Assembly: GCA_000827265.1 (NCBI GenBank)
Contig: KN834759.1
Location: forward strand, 291,666-355,665
DNA: 64,000 bases
Reading direction: 5' to 3'
Source: Collybiopsis luxurians FD-317 M1
Taxonomy: Eukaryota; Basidiomycota; Agaricomycetes; Agaricales; Omphalotaceae
Below are positions 13,002 to 23,885 of this stretch, piece by piece. Numbering within the stretch: the first letter of the stretch is position 1; every line of letters begins with the position of its first letter. The translations under genes and the position numbers were made by a program. A model generated the notes under the pieces. That model saw only the letters and a program-made list of their open reading frames with translations. It was not told the origin of the DNA and did not search any database.

Positions 13002-13459
13002 TGGCACAGTCACTTACAATACTCTGGCTAAGATTTGATGAGAATTTACTCTTTGAATAACATTCGAGATGACGAGCTTACGCATCAGACGTCGTCAAAG
13101 TCAAGCTCTCGCATCAATCACTTGATTAATCAGTAGGTTCACGCAAGTTGTAAACTTAAATTCACTGTAAGTAAAAAGTGTCGTTACCGCACATAAGCTT
13201 TATTTTATACTATTTGATGAGAATAAAAGTATGCAGAAAACAGAAGGTATTTTAAGAAAGGAAAGGTGAATGTTCTAACTGTTTTGTGTATTAAAACTAA
13301 ATGCAGATGAAGATATATCATGTAGTCATTCCCATGGCAGACTGAAAAGCATTAATCATGAACTTGGTTCACGAACACTTTGTACTGCGATTTCACCCAG
13401 AAGGGGGCTATATAATTCAGCATTTTTCCTAGTTTCAAATCACCTTCCCTGTATCGTGA
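10343..13459. other. Gene-free AT-rich interval between NPR3 and the P450
   Basis: The first about 450 bp is the NPR3 3' flank, which is also present in the duplicate near 16.2-16.6 kb. From about 10.85 kb on, the DNA is AT-rich and relatively poor in CG. The longest plus-strand frame (11141-11560) is a C/T-rich low-complexity run without domain features. A CG-containing patch at about 12615-12660 and a GT microsatellite lie near the right end. No transposon protein is recognisable, although the composition resembles old repeat DNA. Confidence 0.5.
12959..13002 (+). repeat. (GT)n microsatellite
   Basis: About 44 bp of almost pure GT dinucleotides, interrupted by GC at a few places. Confidence 0.95.
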
Positions 13460-15315
13460 TTATGTTCCATTAGAATTAACTGCAACTTTGAGAATCGGAG
13501 CACAGACATACACATTTTCACCGACAAGCGATAAATCGAGTTTTCGAAATATATTTCCAAGAATCAGGTAAAGTTTGCTCCATGCTAGACTGAATCACAC
13601 TTGAGGGTAAACAGGAATTTGAGACAGAATGTATAGCCGCACTTTAATCCTAGACTGCATGTTTGTCAGCAAATAAGTACACTCACCGTCAGAATCTTCA
13701 ATGACTTACCATTGGCGAGGTCCTTTACTAAACGGAACAAAATCCAGCATCATTTCGCTAGTATTCTCAACTAGCCATCTATCCGGATTGAAGGTATATG
13801 GGTCACTGAATACCTCAGGGTTCATGTGCATGAAATATTGGCTCATCCCCACAATAGTCTGCAGAAATGACAGTTACTAACTTCCTGCATGTGTAGAATA
13901 CTGTGGCCCTGATACTTACGCCAGGAGGTATATTCTGGCCACTTATCTCAGGGGTTTTATCACCTACAACTCGAGGCATAGGGTGCATAGTACCGATAGC
14001 CATGCGGAGTGCTTCTTTGATAAATGCAGTCTGTAACATGTTCACCAGTATGCACAAAAAAGAGCCAAAGCAATCCATAACTTACAAGGTATGGTAACTT
14101 CTCCAGCGCAGTAAAACTCAATGGTTTATCTTTATCAGGCCAAGCTTCCTTAAGCTCTGCAACAAGCCTGGAACAAACTGAACGATCCTGGAGTGCAAAA
14201 TACGTTCCTACAGTGCATGTATGTGCGACTGTATCGCTCCCGGCACTGACAAGTACAAAGGCTTCATGGACTAGGGATGTCCTCGATGGACGCAGCTCTG
14301 GATCTTTTGGTAGCAAAAGATGATGATAAATTGTCTCGTGCTCCGCAGTAGTCAGGTCTTCCGGATTTTTTATGAAGTTGTCAATTTGTTGCTCATATCT
14401 TGCTTTCGCCTCCACAAAAGTCCTGAACCTGGGAAAGAGCCATAAGATGAATTCTTGCGGTATTTCTGCTACCAGGTGGACAACAAAAGGAAAATATGCT
14501 TGAATCCACACCCTTTTTGCAAGATTCTGTGTTTCTAGCGCGATTGGATGAGCAAGGTTTGGGTCAGAAAGTGTGTTGGCAGAATTGGCGAAGCAGTATT
14601 CGGTGATAACATCAGCAGTAAGAGAGCGGTATGCAATCGTTAGCAATACGCTAGACTCTGGGGAACAATAGTATTTTTCAAGCAAGGCTACTAATTGGTC
14701 CACCTATGCGCCCGTCATTATGAAAATCAACCAGTGTTTACTGGGTCGGGAAAAATACCTTCTCTTGTATTGTATATTCAAGCTTCATCACTGCCTGACG
14801 CGAGAACAACGGTGCCAATAAGCTTCTCCTATTCTTTGACTGTTGGAGATCGGTGAATGCCACGGATGATTCGTATGCATGGACAAGAAATCTGCGGTAG
14901 AAGCGTGGTTCCTTAACCAGTGTATTTCCATTGGTGTATATATCATGGAAGGCACGCCTATCGTTGAAATGCAACTGAAATATTGTATAAGAAATAGCAT
15001 GTCCGTATAGTATGCAAGCGGACATAAACTGACCGTATTGGGACCGATTCGAACCACAGGACCTGAAAGATGGTATCAAAATCAGACGTCCCTCGAGGAA
15101 GCGTCGAAGAGCGTACCATACACCTTATGCAACCTCTCAATCTCCGCCACAAGCTCTCCTCCCAGAACGAAATTGTAAAATACTTCATACCAGTTGGTCA
15201 CTGCTGCAAGCGCTGGACCGGGATATTTGTGAAGAGGATGAAAAAACCGTCGGTAGAGAGCTAGCCCAGCCAAGTAGCAGAATGACAGAGAGATTAACAC
15301 AGTATACAACGTCAT
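13460..15315 (-). CDS. Cytochrome P450 monooxygenase, microsomal fungal type
   Basis: This is a heme-thiolate monooxygenase anchored in the ER by an N-terminal helix (TVLISLSFCYLAGLALYRRF), followed by the Pro-rich hinge KYPGPA. Eight exons join in frame: 15315-15117, 15062-15034, 14974-14759, 14703-14086, 14030-13920, 13858-13710, 13654-13643 and 13589-13460, giving 487 residues. All core motifs are present: I-helix SAGSDT, K-helix KEALR, and the heme loop FSKGPRQCLG with its Cys ligand. The Cys codon is split by an intron, and the next exon is only 12 nt. With that micro-exon included, the C-terminus continues LNLAWSKLYLILGNIF, as in intact family members. Without it, translation stops early. 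The substrate is unknown. The nearest metabolic genes are an MFS permease and a 2OG oxygenase 3-7 kb away. Confidence 0.92.
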
Positions 15316-15554
15316 TTTGGGATGGCCAAGTCAAGTCAAACGGCCTCTGTATGGACCTATATATACAAATACACCATCCATATCACCCTGTCGGCACAGA
15401 TTCTCTGCGACGTCAAATGTTGCATTTATTCAAACATTGAAATTAGTCCCGTGAATGACAACTTGCTATCACACCGACATTACGAAAAAATCTGTACAAC
15501 AGATTTGTAGACTGAAACGGATAGATTAGCCTTACTCGAGTATCAGGAAATCAG

Positions 15555-16632
15555 AGAAGAGCTAGAAGTTGTAGACGACAATGACGATGTAGATGATCAC
15601 GACCAGAATCTTTCTTCGAATGTACTTAGATGGCAAGAACGATATGGGAGATGAAGAAGCGGAAGAGGAAGAAGAAGGATCTGAGAATGTTCCTTCGAAG
15701 ATCAACGATCCTGACCGTGCAACCCCTCTCGAACACCGGTGGTTGAATGCAATGTCACTTGGCAAGGATCCAATGATCAAGAGGTGTTTTGACTTGTAGA
15801 TGAACGAAACTTTTCTGTTGAACTTGATATCATCTACAGTACATGGTGTTCTCGAGCTTATTTTTGTCTTGCGTTTCGTGTGGACAGGATCAATCAGTAT
15901 TTCGATGGAAAGACTACGGATGATAAGATCTTGTATAGAGCGGAGATAATGAAGAGGCAGTTGAGAGAAGTGCATCATCATTATGACAAGTTTGTGGGTG
16001 TTAATTGCTACCGGCGTTTGTCTTGCGTGGGATGACTTCTGACCAGGACCCCCTTGGTTTTTGTAGCTGCAGACCTTTTTGGGTCCTTCCTGATGAAAGG
16101 GTTCTCGAGTTTCGATGTGTCGCTATCATAGATGAGATGGAACACACGGACGTACGCACAGGCTGGCCTACTTTGAATGATAGATGGTCGCAATCATCGT
16201 GTCATAGTTCGTCCCCACGAGATCTTATGCATGCACTGTACAGTCCATTATAGCTGTTTTTCATCCATCGCAAAATACAAGGCGCAGCGTGGATGAAACG
16301 ATGCACGCCAAGTTTGCTGTAGAACTATCTTTTCGTTCCTGTCAAGAAATGTTGCCTCGTGTCGACAAACCATTCCATCTTCCCTTCGACACAGTGCGGT
16401 TGCAAGCAATGCTTTGATATTGACGTGGGCTGGGAGTGTAGTTGAATGTAGAATACAAAGGGTACCCCTTATACTAATATAAATGGAATGATGATGAATG
16501 GATCCGAATCCGAACCTCGAGGATGTACGTGTGTCATCTATATCTGCTAACATACGAATGCCTGCAGGAATCATTCTTCCGGGTCCTTTCCATCATGTCT
16601 TAACTAGACTGGTCTTGGGCAGTGCTGGTGAC
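15555..16632 (+). pseudogene. Truncated duplicate of the NPR3 3' end
   Basis: This segment copies about 9811-10800: the acidic tract, the end of exon 4, the intron, exon 5 and several hundred bases of 3' flank. It lacks everything upstream and has no start. Two lesions are plain. A 4-base insertion in the acidic tract, where TGTAGATGG became TGTACTTAGATGG, shifts the frame. The exon-4 donor GTAAGT became GTAGAT, which places an in-frame stop after the RCFDL residues. Other substitutions are scattered throughout. It is in the same orientation as NPR3, with the P450 between the copies. Confidence 0.85.
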
Positions 16633-17154
16633 GGGGTTGACGGACAATGAAGGAATCGTTTTGGTCATGGAAAATGACCGAATACCCTTGCCAATTGAAT
16701 TGTGTACAAAGTGCCGTACTAAAGTTTACCCGACTGCGAGTTTCCTTCAAGGGGGAATTAATAATACTTTGGATCCGTCTAAAGATAGCCCTACGCAGGC
16801 GCAGTGAAAAAAAGCTCTTGAGGCAAAATTGCATTCCAAAGGTTCATTCCAGTCTCGGATCTCATGAAAAGCTCGAGTCTTTTCGTACGGAACGCATTCG
16901 GAAGAGTACTGCTGGAGTGAGTTCGGAAGAGTATTGTTGGAATGAGTTTGTCAGAGTCAATTTTACCGTTGGTAAGCTAGCTGACTCATTTCGGAAAACG
17001 CGTTTACTACGTGTACGCGTCGGGCGCTTCCGCAGCTTGTTCTTTTTTTGAAATGGCATATAAAAAGGAATAGCTTTTTGTTGTCGTCGCCACCCTTTTT
17101 TTTTGGAAGGTACATAAACCAGCCACAATCAAATCCAACATCCCCCAATTCAGA

Positions 17155-17814
17155 ATGCTCGCTTTGTCTCCTGCCTGTGATCTCTTCGCTTCATCTTCCG
17201 CTACTTCTACTACAAAGGCGCTTTATCAGCTGCCATCCCTCTTTGGCTCCTCCCTTTCAGACCTCTCCCTCTCTTTCACCACCCCCTCTTCTTTCTCCAC
17301 TTCCCCCCGCCAACAAGCCTTTGTCGAATCACCCGCACAGCGACGCGCTCGCATTGCTTTCGTCCAGAAGCAGAATCGAGGGGAGGAAGAAGAAAAAAGG
17401 GTTGAAAATTGGGTCAGGGAGCAGGCTCAACAGAGTGCTTTCATGATCGCCGCCGCCAAGGTGTCTGCTGAGAAAGCAAAGGTGAATAAGGGTCATCATA
17501 AAAGGAGCACCAGCCTTCAGCTTCAGCTTCGTCCTGAAGTTTTGCCAAGAAAGGGGATCACGGATGAGCTCATGCTCGGGAGGATGCTCAAAGACTCGTC
17601 GAATCTGCCTTCTATCACGGAGGACGAGGAAGAAGAGGAGCCGTATATCTTTTACTCGACGCCTTTGCCGCAGTACTCTACGACGACAACGACGACAGCG
17701 ACGACGACTTCTGTCTACTACAATTCAAATACCTCTCAGCGCAGTCCCACCAGACCATCACATCAGCGCAGGCTTTCCGACCTGGAAGTCATACCCGAGG
17801 GTCTGGAAGAATAA
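17155..17814 (+). CDS. Hypothetical protein, Ser-rich, 219 aa
   Basis: A single open frame of 219 codons runs from an ATG to TAA. The protein is rich in Ser, Thr, Gln and charged residues. It has a Ser/Pro-rich first 60 residues, a charged likely helical stretch at about 65-115 (RRARIAFVQKQN ... VSAEKAKVNK), an acidic cluster EDEEEEEPY at about 157-165 and a Thr/Ser-rich region with a poly-Thr run after it. The end is LSDLEVIPEGLEE. There is no signal peptide, membrane segment or recognisable catalytic motif. A TATAAAA-like sequence (ATATAAAAAGG) lies about 90 bp upstream. Function unknown; the open frame and codon pattern support a real gene. Confidence 0.65.
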   Translation: MLALSPACDLFASSSATSTTKALYQLPSLFGSSLSDLSLSFTTPSSFSTSPRQQAFVESPAQRRARIAFVQKQNRGEEEEKRVENWVREQAQQSAFMIAAAKVSAEKAKVNKGHHKRSTSLQLQLRPEVLPRKGITDELMLGRMLKDSSNLPSITEDEEEEEPYIFYSTPLPQYSTTTTTTATTTSVYYNSNTSQRSPTRPSHQRRLSDLEVIPEGLEE

Positions 17815-18270
17815 TACTCTTCCCTTTCTCTCAGCCCTTTTCGACTCTATATGCATTCACACACTCAAACACAATCGCAGTCCGCAGCAGGACCGCCATT
17901 TTCTTCTTGCATTATCTGGGCATTCAGGGACCCCGCCTCGCAGCATCTTCCCATCCATTTTTGGTACCCTCTGAGCACCAAGGTTTTCCAGTCCTGTGTA
18001 ACTGTTGATCAATTATGAATGATCGATCTTCCATCCAGACTGTGGCGCACACCAAACTGCGCTTGCAATGGTTGCCAAGCGTGCTGTGCTGTCCCTGGAT
18101 TAGATTGGAAAACGTATTTTCACGACCTTTTGATATGTCTTCTCATTGTTCACGACCCCAACCCCGCCTATCTCCTCTCATGTACGAGTAGAGTACGAGT
18201 AGAGTATTGTAGACTTGACTACTGTACCTAGACACATGTGTTGTTCTTTTTGCAAACTCTAGGTTTTTCT

Positions 18271-20414
18271 TTACCTCGAATTCGAATACAATACATCATC
18301 CACATCCTCCTTCTGAGTCTCAGAGTCAGAGTGCGAATCTGGATCCGGATCCGGATCATGCCCAGCCCCATCTTCTTCCTCTCTTCGAGTCCAGAGCTCG
18401 CCCATTAAGAACCCCGACATGGCGATGAACACGACTGTTCCAGATAGAAGACCGATGCACGTTAGGAAGGATACCCTATACGTTGGTCCGTATATAGCTA
18501 TATGCGAATAGAAATAGAAATAAGAGTGGGTTCGAATTAGTCCAGTCCAGTCTAGTATTAAATTGGCACAGAGCACCGTTCGAGACTCGAGACTCTCGAG
18601 ATATATGTAGAGTTTGGAGGGGAAGAACTCACACAAATACACCTGAGGACCAAGAATACCAGAAAACTGCGCCAACGCGTTGGTAATCCCAATCGCGATG
18701 CCTGCGGCGGTGGTCCCGCGTGCAGCTTTGACGCGGTGCGGCCAAAGAATGGGGTACACGGATCCGGCGGTCGCGGTTGAGATGAGGAGAGAGAGGTAGC
18801 GGATGACGGTTGTCTGTGAATGGATATATGAGGGGTTACGTTCAAGCGTAAGCGTAAGCAGCTCATTATTCATAAGATGGAATTTTTTTCGTAAACTTGC
18901 CTTGACGGTTAGGAGGAGCGTGTAGCATATGATGTTGACCAGTTCCACTAGACCCGGGGATATGTGGTTTTTTCGTTATGAGAGGGATAGACTAGGTAAA
19001 AAGCCCCACGACTCACAGCCTATAGCGACTCTGAACGGATTCCACTTCTTCATTTGGACCAACCACCCTAGGGTGTTGAGCACGATGAACGTCCCAAGCG
19101 AGGGGGGCATCGAAAGAACATTGCTCAACGCTGTCGTCGTGAATCCTATTTCGAAATATGAGTGCTCGACTTTCGTCCAGTTCCGAATGCGACATTAGCA
19201 TATTGTTGTACATACCGAGTTGATATATAACCGTAGGAAGAACAAACGATAACCCGAATCCCCCTATCGCATGACAAAACCATGTCGCAGAGAACGTCCA
19301 GAACGTCGGGTCTACAAAAAGTTTCGTAACCTGTTTCCTGTCCCATGTTTTCGCGCTCTTTGAAGGGGCGTCTTGGGATAGCCTTTGGATGACCGTCGTT
19401 CGTTCGCTTTCGGTTAGGAATTTCGCGGTTTGGGGAAAGTCGGGAAGGATAATGAAGGTCATGAGGCCCATAAGGATCGCTGGTATTCCCTCTGCAGGAA
19501 AAAGTAACGTAACACGAAGAAATAGATGCAGCTGGTCAGTCGAGGAACAGAATTCGAAAAAGTGACTCTCACCGATGATGAAAAGCCACCTCCATCCAGG
19601 AAGTACGCCATTAGCAAAAGAAACCGCGAAAGCCAAGAATCCACCGACGAATCCGCTGACTTGACCGAAAGAATAAAACAACGCCACTCGTAACGCTAGC
19701 TCCTCTGGTTTGAACCAAAATGCTAAATAATAAATGACTCCGGGATAGTACCCTGCTTCCGCTGCGCCGAGTACTGGCGGATTCGTGTTAGTATGGGCAA
19801 TATACAACCGGGAGGGTACATACGGATTCTAGTAGCTAACAGTCCATGGTAGTTATGCACTGCTCCGATACAACCAACGATGATTCCCCAAGTAACCATG
19901 ATTCGTCCGATCCAAAAGCTAGGACTACGATACGATTAGCTTTGGCACGCAAAAACAAGATATCTAAAATAAAACACTCACGTTGTACTCTTGATAAACA
20001 ACGTCGATAGAGGTTCCAAAAAGCCATAGGGATAGTAAAAGCACGCTATAGCCCATGCCCAGTCTTGCGGTGTGAGATGAAGCTGGGTCTTGATATCGTC
20101 TCCAGTCTCCTCGTTCAAGATGGCTGCGTTGGAGATGTTGTTGAGGTCGATTCGCATGACGAGGTAGGTTATGCAGAGCCATGGAAGGATTCGTCGGTCT
20201 GGAAGAAGAATGGATGTTCACGTCTGAGAGGGGAAGTGTATTCGCCGGACATCCCTTACATACCTATCTTTCGATGAATCCTCCGCAGTTCTTCTTCAGA
20301 TACGTGCTCCAAATGCGGTTGTGAAAATGTCTGGGCGTCGTTCTCGGAGGCATGTTGTTGTTGTTGTGATTTCTCTGGATCTGCATCTGTCAACCTCGCA
20401 CTTACGGAAGACAT
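18271..20414 (-). CDS. MFS transporter, allantoate permease/ACS (Dal5-like) family
   Basis: A plasma-membrane proton-coupled importer of organic anions, such as carboxylates, vitamins or allantoate. The specific substrate cannot be told. It starts at the ATG at 20414 with a Gln-rich cytosolic tail, then RRIHRK and the first membrane segment LPWLCITYLVMRIDLNNISN, where D-x-x-N-I-x-N-A is typical of the family. Next come GAAEAGYYPGVIYYLAFWF (the family's G-x-x-E-A-G-x-x-P-G signature), LPGWRWLFIIEG, and the second half with WPHRVKAARGTTAAGIAIGI. The tail is acidic (DPDPDPDSHSDSET). At least seven short introns are inferred. All twelve membrane segments appear to be present, and no lesion was seen. 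Confidence 0.88.
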
Positions 20415-21284
20415 GACTTGAGTCTAGGGGAGGAGGAATACAGAAGGGAATTCTTCCTTGGACGGCTTGTCATGAAATTCAAAGCTCCAGATAAACTATG
20501 TTAGTATAGAAACTTTCGGCGTGAATTGGCGTGAATAAAAAGCCAAGAACGGGCCTGGGGATGAAAGGCGTCAGATCTGTATGAAATGGTGTGCGCTATT
20601 CATGAAAAAGATATACAAAAGATAATGTGATGGGGCTCCTGCCCGGGAGAAGGCATAGAGATTCGGACTTGGACCAAGCCTGAAGACAGAATGGCTTGAT
20701 TTCGCTGTTGCATGGGACCCAGCAGTTTGCAGGGAAGATAAAATACTTGCACCTTGAATGAAGGGAGGAAACTGAATTACAGTCGGCCGACCAACGGCCT
20801 TGACCGAATTTACCCCAGCGGGCCGCTTCCTCCCGCCACCAACGCCTCTTGCCTTCAACTTTCTTGTTGCAACGACTGAGAAGCTTCAAATTCACCCTTG
20901 CCTCCTAGCAATCTGAATCATTGCTATTCATGACCTCGAACGTCATTTCTCAATACTGATAAAGTGGGAATACCGTTAGGATCAGGAATGACCTTCTCTG
21001 TCGCTCAAAGCAAGCCATTTGGACTTCTTCTAACGCAATTCGATCCCATGTCGTACTACTCCAGGCTCCAACGAGGCAAGAATGTATAACCTCATTCCTT
21101 TCAGAATGGCGCAAAAATCACCCGGTCACGTCCAAATCTCAAGTAGAAAAGGTCACAAGCTCGACCGTTCAGTACTACGTTTCAACGTGCCACTTAAATG
21201 CATTACATTGTTTTTCACACCATTGCGCTTCCAAGGCTCCCATAACGCCCTCTTTGCGTACCTAATAGTCATCATCTGGTATCA
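20415..21284. other. Intergenic region between MFS and oxygenase genes
   Basis: Divergent genes flank this stretch: the MFS gene starts leftward and the oxygenase rightward. It should therefore hold both promoters. No obvious operator, repeat or extra gene was seen, and overlapping small frames on both strands look incidental. Confidence 0.5.
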
Positions 21285-22888
21285 ATGCCCGCTCTCGTCA
21301 ACAGTAACCCTCGTCCAAGCCTTGTACATTGGACAGAACACCCGGCAACGAGTGAATCTTTGGATTGGGCGCCGCTAGCGATTATTGACTTGGCCAAATT
21401 TGATCAACCCGGCGGAAAGCAAAAGCTGGCGAATGAGCTCAAAGACGCCGTAAAGCTGTGGGGTTTCTGGACTGTCATCAATTCCGGTATTCCTCACGAG
21501 CAGCTAAGCCGTCAGCTCGACATTGGGAACACGTTCTTCAAGCAACCTTTGGCAGAGAAGAGGAAGGTCGCGTGTAACTTTTCCGAAGGAAAGTGAGTGC
21601 TTGGGTTAATAAATTTGAGAAATGAGAGCGTGTTCATCTCTATGCTTTAGTTACTTTGGCTATCGAGAACCTATCAGGTTCATCGGCAACTCCGATGTTA
21701 AAGAAAACATGGAAATGGTTTGTCTTCGTCTCTTCTCCTGTAACTCTTTCGATATTTGCTGACAATCTGCGCAGCTGAATCTCCCAAAGTATTCTTCGGG
21801 TTTGGAGGATTTACCGCGTCATGATTTCATAAAGGCGTATCAGGAAGAGATCAAACCCTTCCATCGACTCGTTTGGGACAACGTGATTCGAAAGCTCTTC
21901 ATTTTGTTCGCTATCATCTTGGAGCTTCCGGAAGATTATTTCGTTGAGAGGCATCACTACGATCTACCATCTGAAGATCATCTCCGTTATGTGCGTTCAT
22001 GCCTATTTCGATCATCTTGCGCAAATCTCAGACCTTCTCAAAGATGATATACCATCCCCGGGCTGCGGAAGAAGATGCTAAGATTGGAGGCCAGTGGAGT
22101 TCGGGTCATACCGGTGAGAACTTCTATAGATGCCTTGAGGATGTCTCTCACTTACTTCTATAGACTTTGGTAAACTCTGCGTATTTCATCCGAACAGGCC
22201 TATCTGAGACAATCTTCGCCTAGGCTCTCTAACTCTTTTGTTCTCCCAATCTGTGGCAGCGTTCGTTTCGGTGAATCATTCTACCACTCTCGTTTTGATG
22301 TATCTCGATTTCCAGACTCCAAATTCGAACCCCGAGCAACGAATGGAAATGGGTTAAACACGTACCAGGCGGGATCACTTGTAACGCAGCTGATACGTTA
22401 TCGTTCCTCACCAAGGCATGTAACCCATGTGGTTCAATATGTCCCGAGGAAAAGCTGACTTGAATCTTCCTCGTTCGTCAGGGCTACATCAAGAGCACTA
22501 TCCACCGTGTGGTACGCCCACCTGCCGACCAAGCGAATCTAGAAAGACTCGGTCTTTTCTACTTTGTGCGGCCCGGAAATGACGTCCCGATGGTTCCCGC
22601 GCCGAGTCCCGTTCTCATCCGTGAAGGCTATCTATCTGAGGAAGAAGCAAAGCAAGCGCAGGAACAGAGTGCGGATGCTGTGAAAGGTTTCGGTATGTCC
22701 TCCGGCTAGTTCTTGCCCTCGCATAACTGATGCCGAGATGCTCGCTGTGGTACTCTACGCTAGAATATGTCCGTGCCCGAGTGAAAAACGTTCATACCCG
22801 CAAGAGTACCCGACATCCTCAGGACAATCGAGATGAAAAGGAAGTTTTCCAGGTTAAGAATCTTCAAATACAGGATTTCTATGCGTAA
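21285..22888 (+). CDS. 2-oxoglutarate/Fe(II) oxygenase, isopenicillin N synthase-like
   Basis: A non-heme iron oxygenase of the IPNS/ACC-oxidase/flavonol-synthase type. The start has the family's N-terminal DIOX_N pattern: IIDLAKFD, then LKDAVKLWGFWTVINSGIP. Internal exons carry NYFGYREPI and YMIYHPR. The iron site is the HTD of GQWSSGHTDFGSL plus the later His in IKSTIHRVVRPP, and the Arg in this last motif is in the place that binds 2-oxoglutarate. The segment after DFG reads correctly only if an intron is removed with donor GTTCGT (in GCAGCGTTCGTTTC) and acceptor TTTCCAG, joining VAAL to QIRTPSNEWKWV. The last exon ends IQDFYA. No lesion was seen. The substrate is unknown. The 3' end is duplicated at 28.9 kb. 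Confidence 0.87.
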
Positions 22889-22929
22889 TGTACAGTATGA
22901 GTCCAAAAAACACATGTTACTTGATACTT

Positions 22930-23320
22930 TTCAGCTCGACAATGAAGGCAACGGAGCAGTGATTGCTTCACGTTTAGATAAAAGTCTCGGAAAACGAAGC
23001 GAAGCGACGTACAAGAGTGATCAAATTAGATCACTATGAACTCGAGCTTTTAATTCCACGGTTACTTCCCCATTAGTGTCAAGTGGCAACTTCAGTGGTT
23101 TACGCCCTCCATTTCCTTCTCTTCCTTCTTCTTTGTCCCTGCCCTTGGTGGGATGTTGCTGCTGGTGCTGTTGCTGCCTTTCTTCCTGTCGTCCTAGCAG
23201 TCTGTTCTCAGATTCCTCCATTCCAGGCAGCCAGTCCCTCTAACCTCTATGCTCTTCACATTGTCGAGGGAGAGGAGCCTGTGATGCTGACACTGCAAAT
23301 GACTAACGAGATTGGCATTA
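22930..23320 (-). pseudogene. Decayed 3' copy of the Q/E-rich gene found at 29.2-29.9 kb
   Basis: On the minus strand a frame reads RQEERQQQHQQQH and KPLKLPLDTNGEVTVELKA, matching the C-terminal half of the intact gene at 29200-29898 (EPLKLRLDLNMDVAVELKA). The 5' half is missing and the tail stops early (VHSDLI). It is convergent with the oxygenase gene, exactly as the second copy is convergent with an oxygenase remnant, so the two loci are products of one duplication. Confidence 0.7.
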
Positions 23321-23324
23321 GTGA

Positions 23325-23430
23325 TGTGCCGGCTGGAGCCCGGCTCAGAAGCCCCCACTAGGGCTCATCCAAAACACAGGCCGGGCCCTGTCTGACGGCT
23401 GGGGGCCGGCTCAGGCTCAAGTCCGACCTT
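23325..23430 (+). repeat. GC-rich internal repeats at the end of the duplication
   Basis: A GC-rich patch of about 100 bp contains two copies of GGCTGG(A/G)GCCCGGCTCAG-like sequence (about 23330 and 23397) and the palindrome GGGCCCG-like core between them. It marks the end of similarity with the 28.9-29.6 kb copy. It may be a short repeat end, but the class is unknown. Confidence 0.35.
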
Positions 23431-23885
23431 CTGTATGTCCATGTTGCTACTCACTCTTCACTTGTCTCTCTCCTGTCAAGCTAGTACGTCTCCTCTGCCT
23501 GTCCTCTTACTCTAACTTTATATCTTTGACCTGTTTTTCATGTGGTCCAACTTGAAGCTTGTAGTATCCAATGTTCATGTCGCTGTGAGCGAGAAGGCTG
23601 GTAATGCGCGAAATATATGGCTGTCAACTCGCTTGTCGATTCCTTCCTTTAGGCCTGTAAGAGCTCAAGATCAATTAGCATCATTGCTTGGGCATAAAAC
23701 TCTGTCTGTATGCAGATTCATCGAGCCTCAATGTTCATCCAGAATTGCTCAGTCTACGGTAGGCTCCCTGAAACCAGTACTTTGTGTCCAAATTCTGTTA
23801 CAGTACCTAGCAGGAAGGTCAAGCTATGGTTAAAATGAGCGTTGTACTACACTAAATTATCTATAAGTCCTAAAAGTTCAAAGTC

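Noticed and set aside
22150..22480. Apparent stops after the HxD motif of the 2OG oxygenase
   Set aside because: Two introns (GTAAAC...CTAG and GTTCGT...CCAG) remove them and give a continuous family-like sequence.
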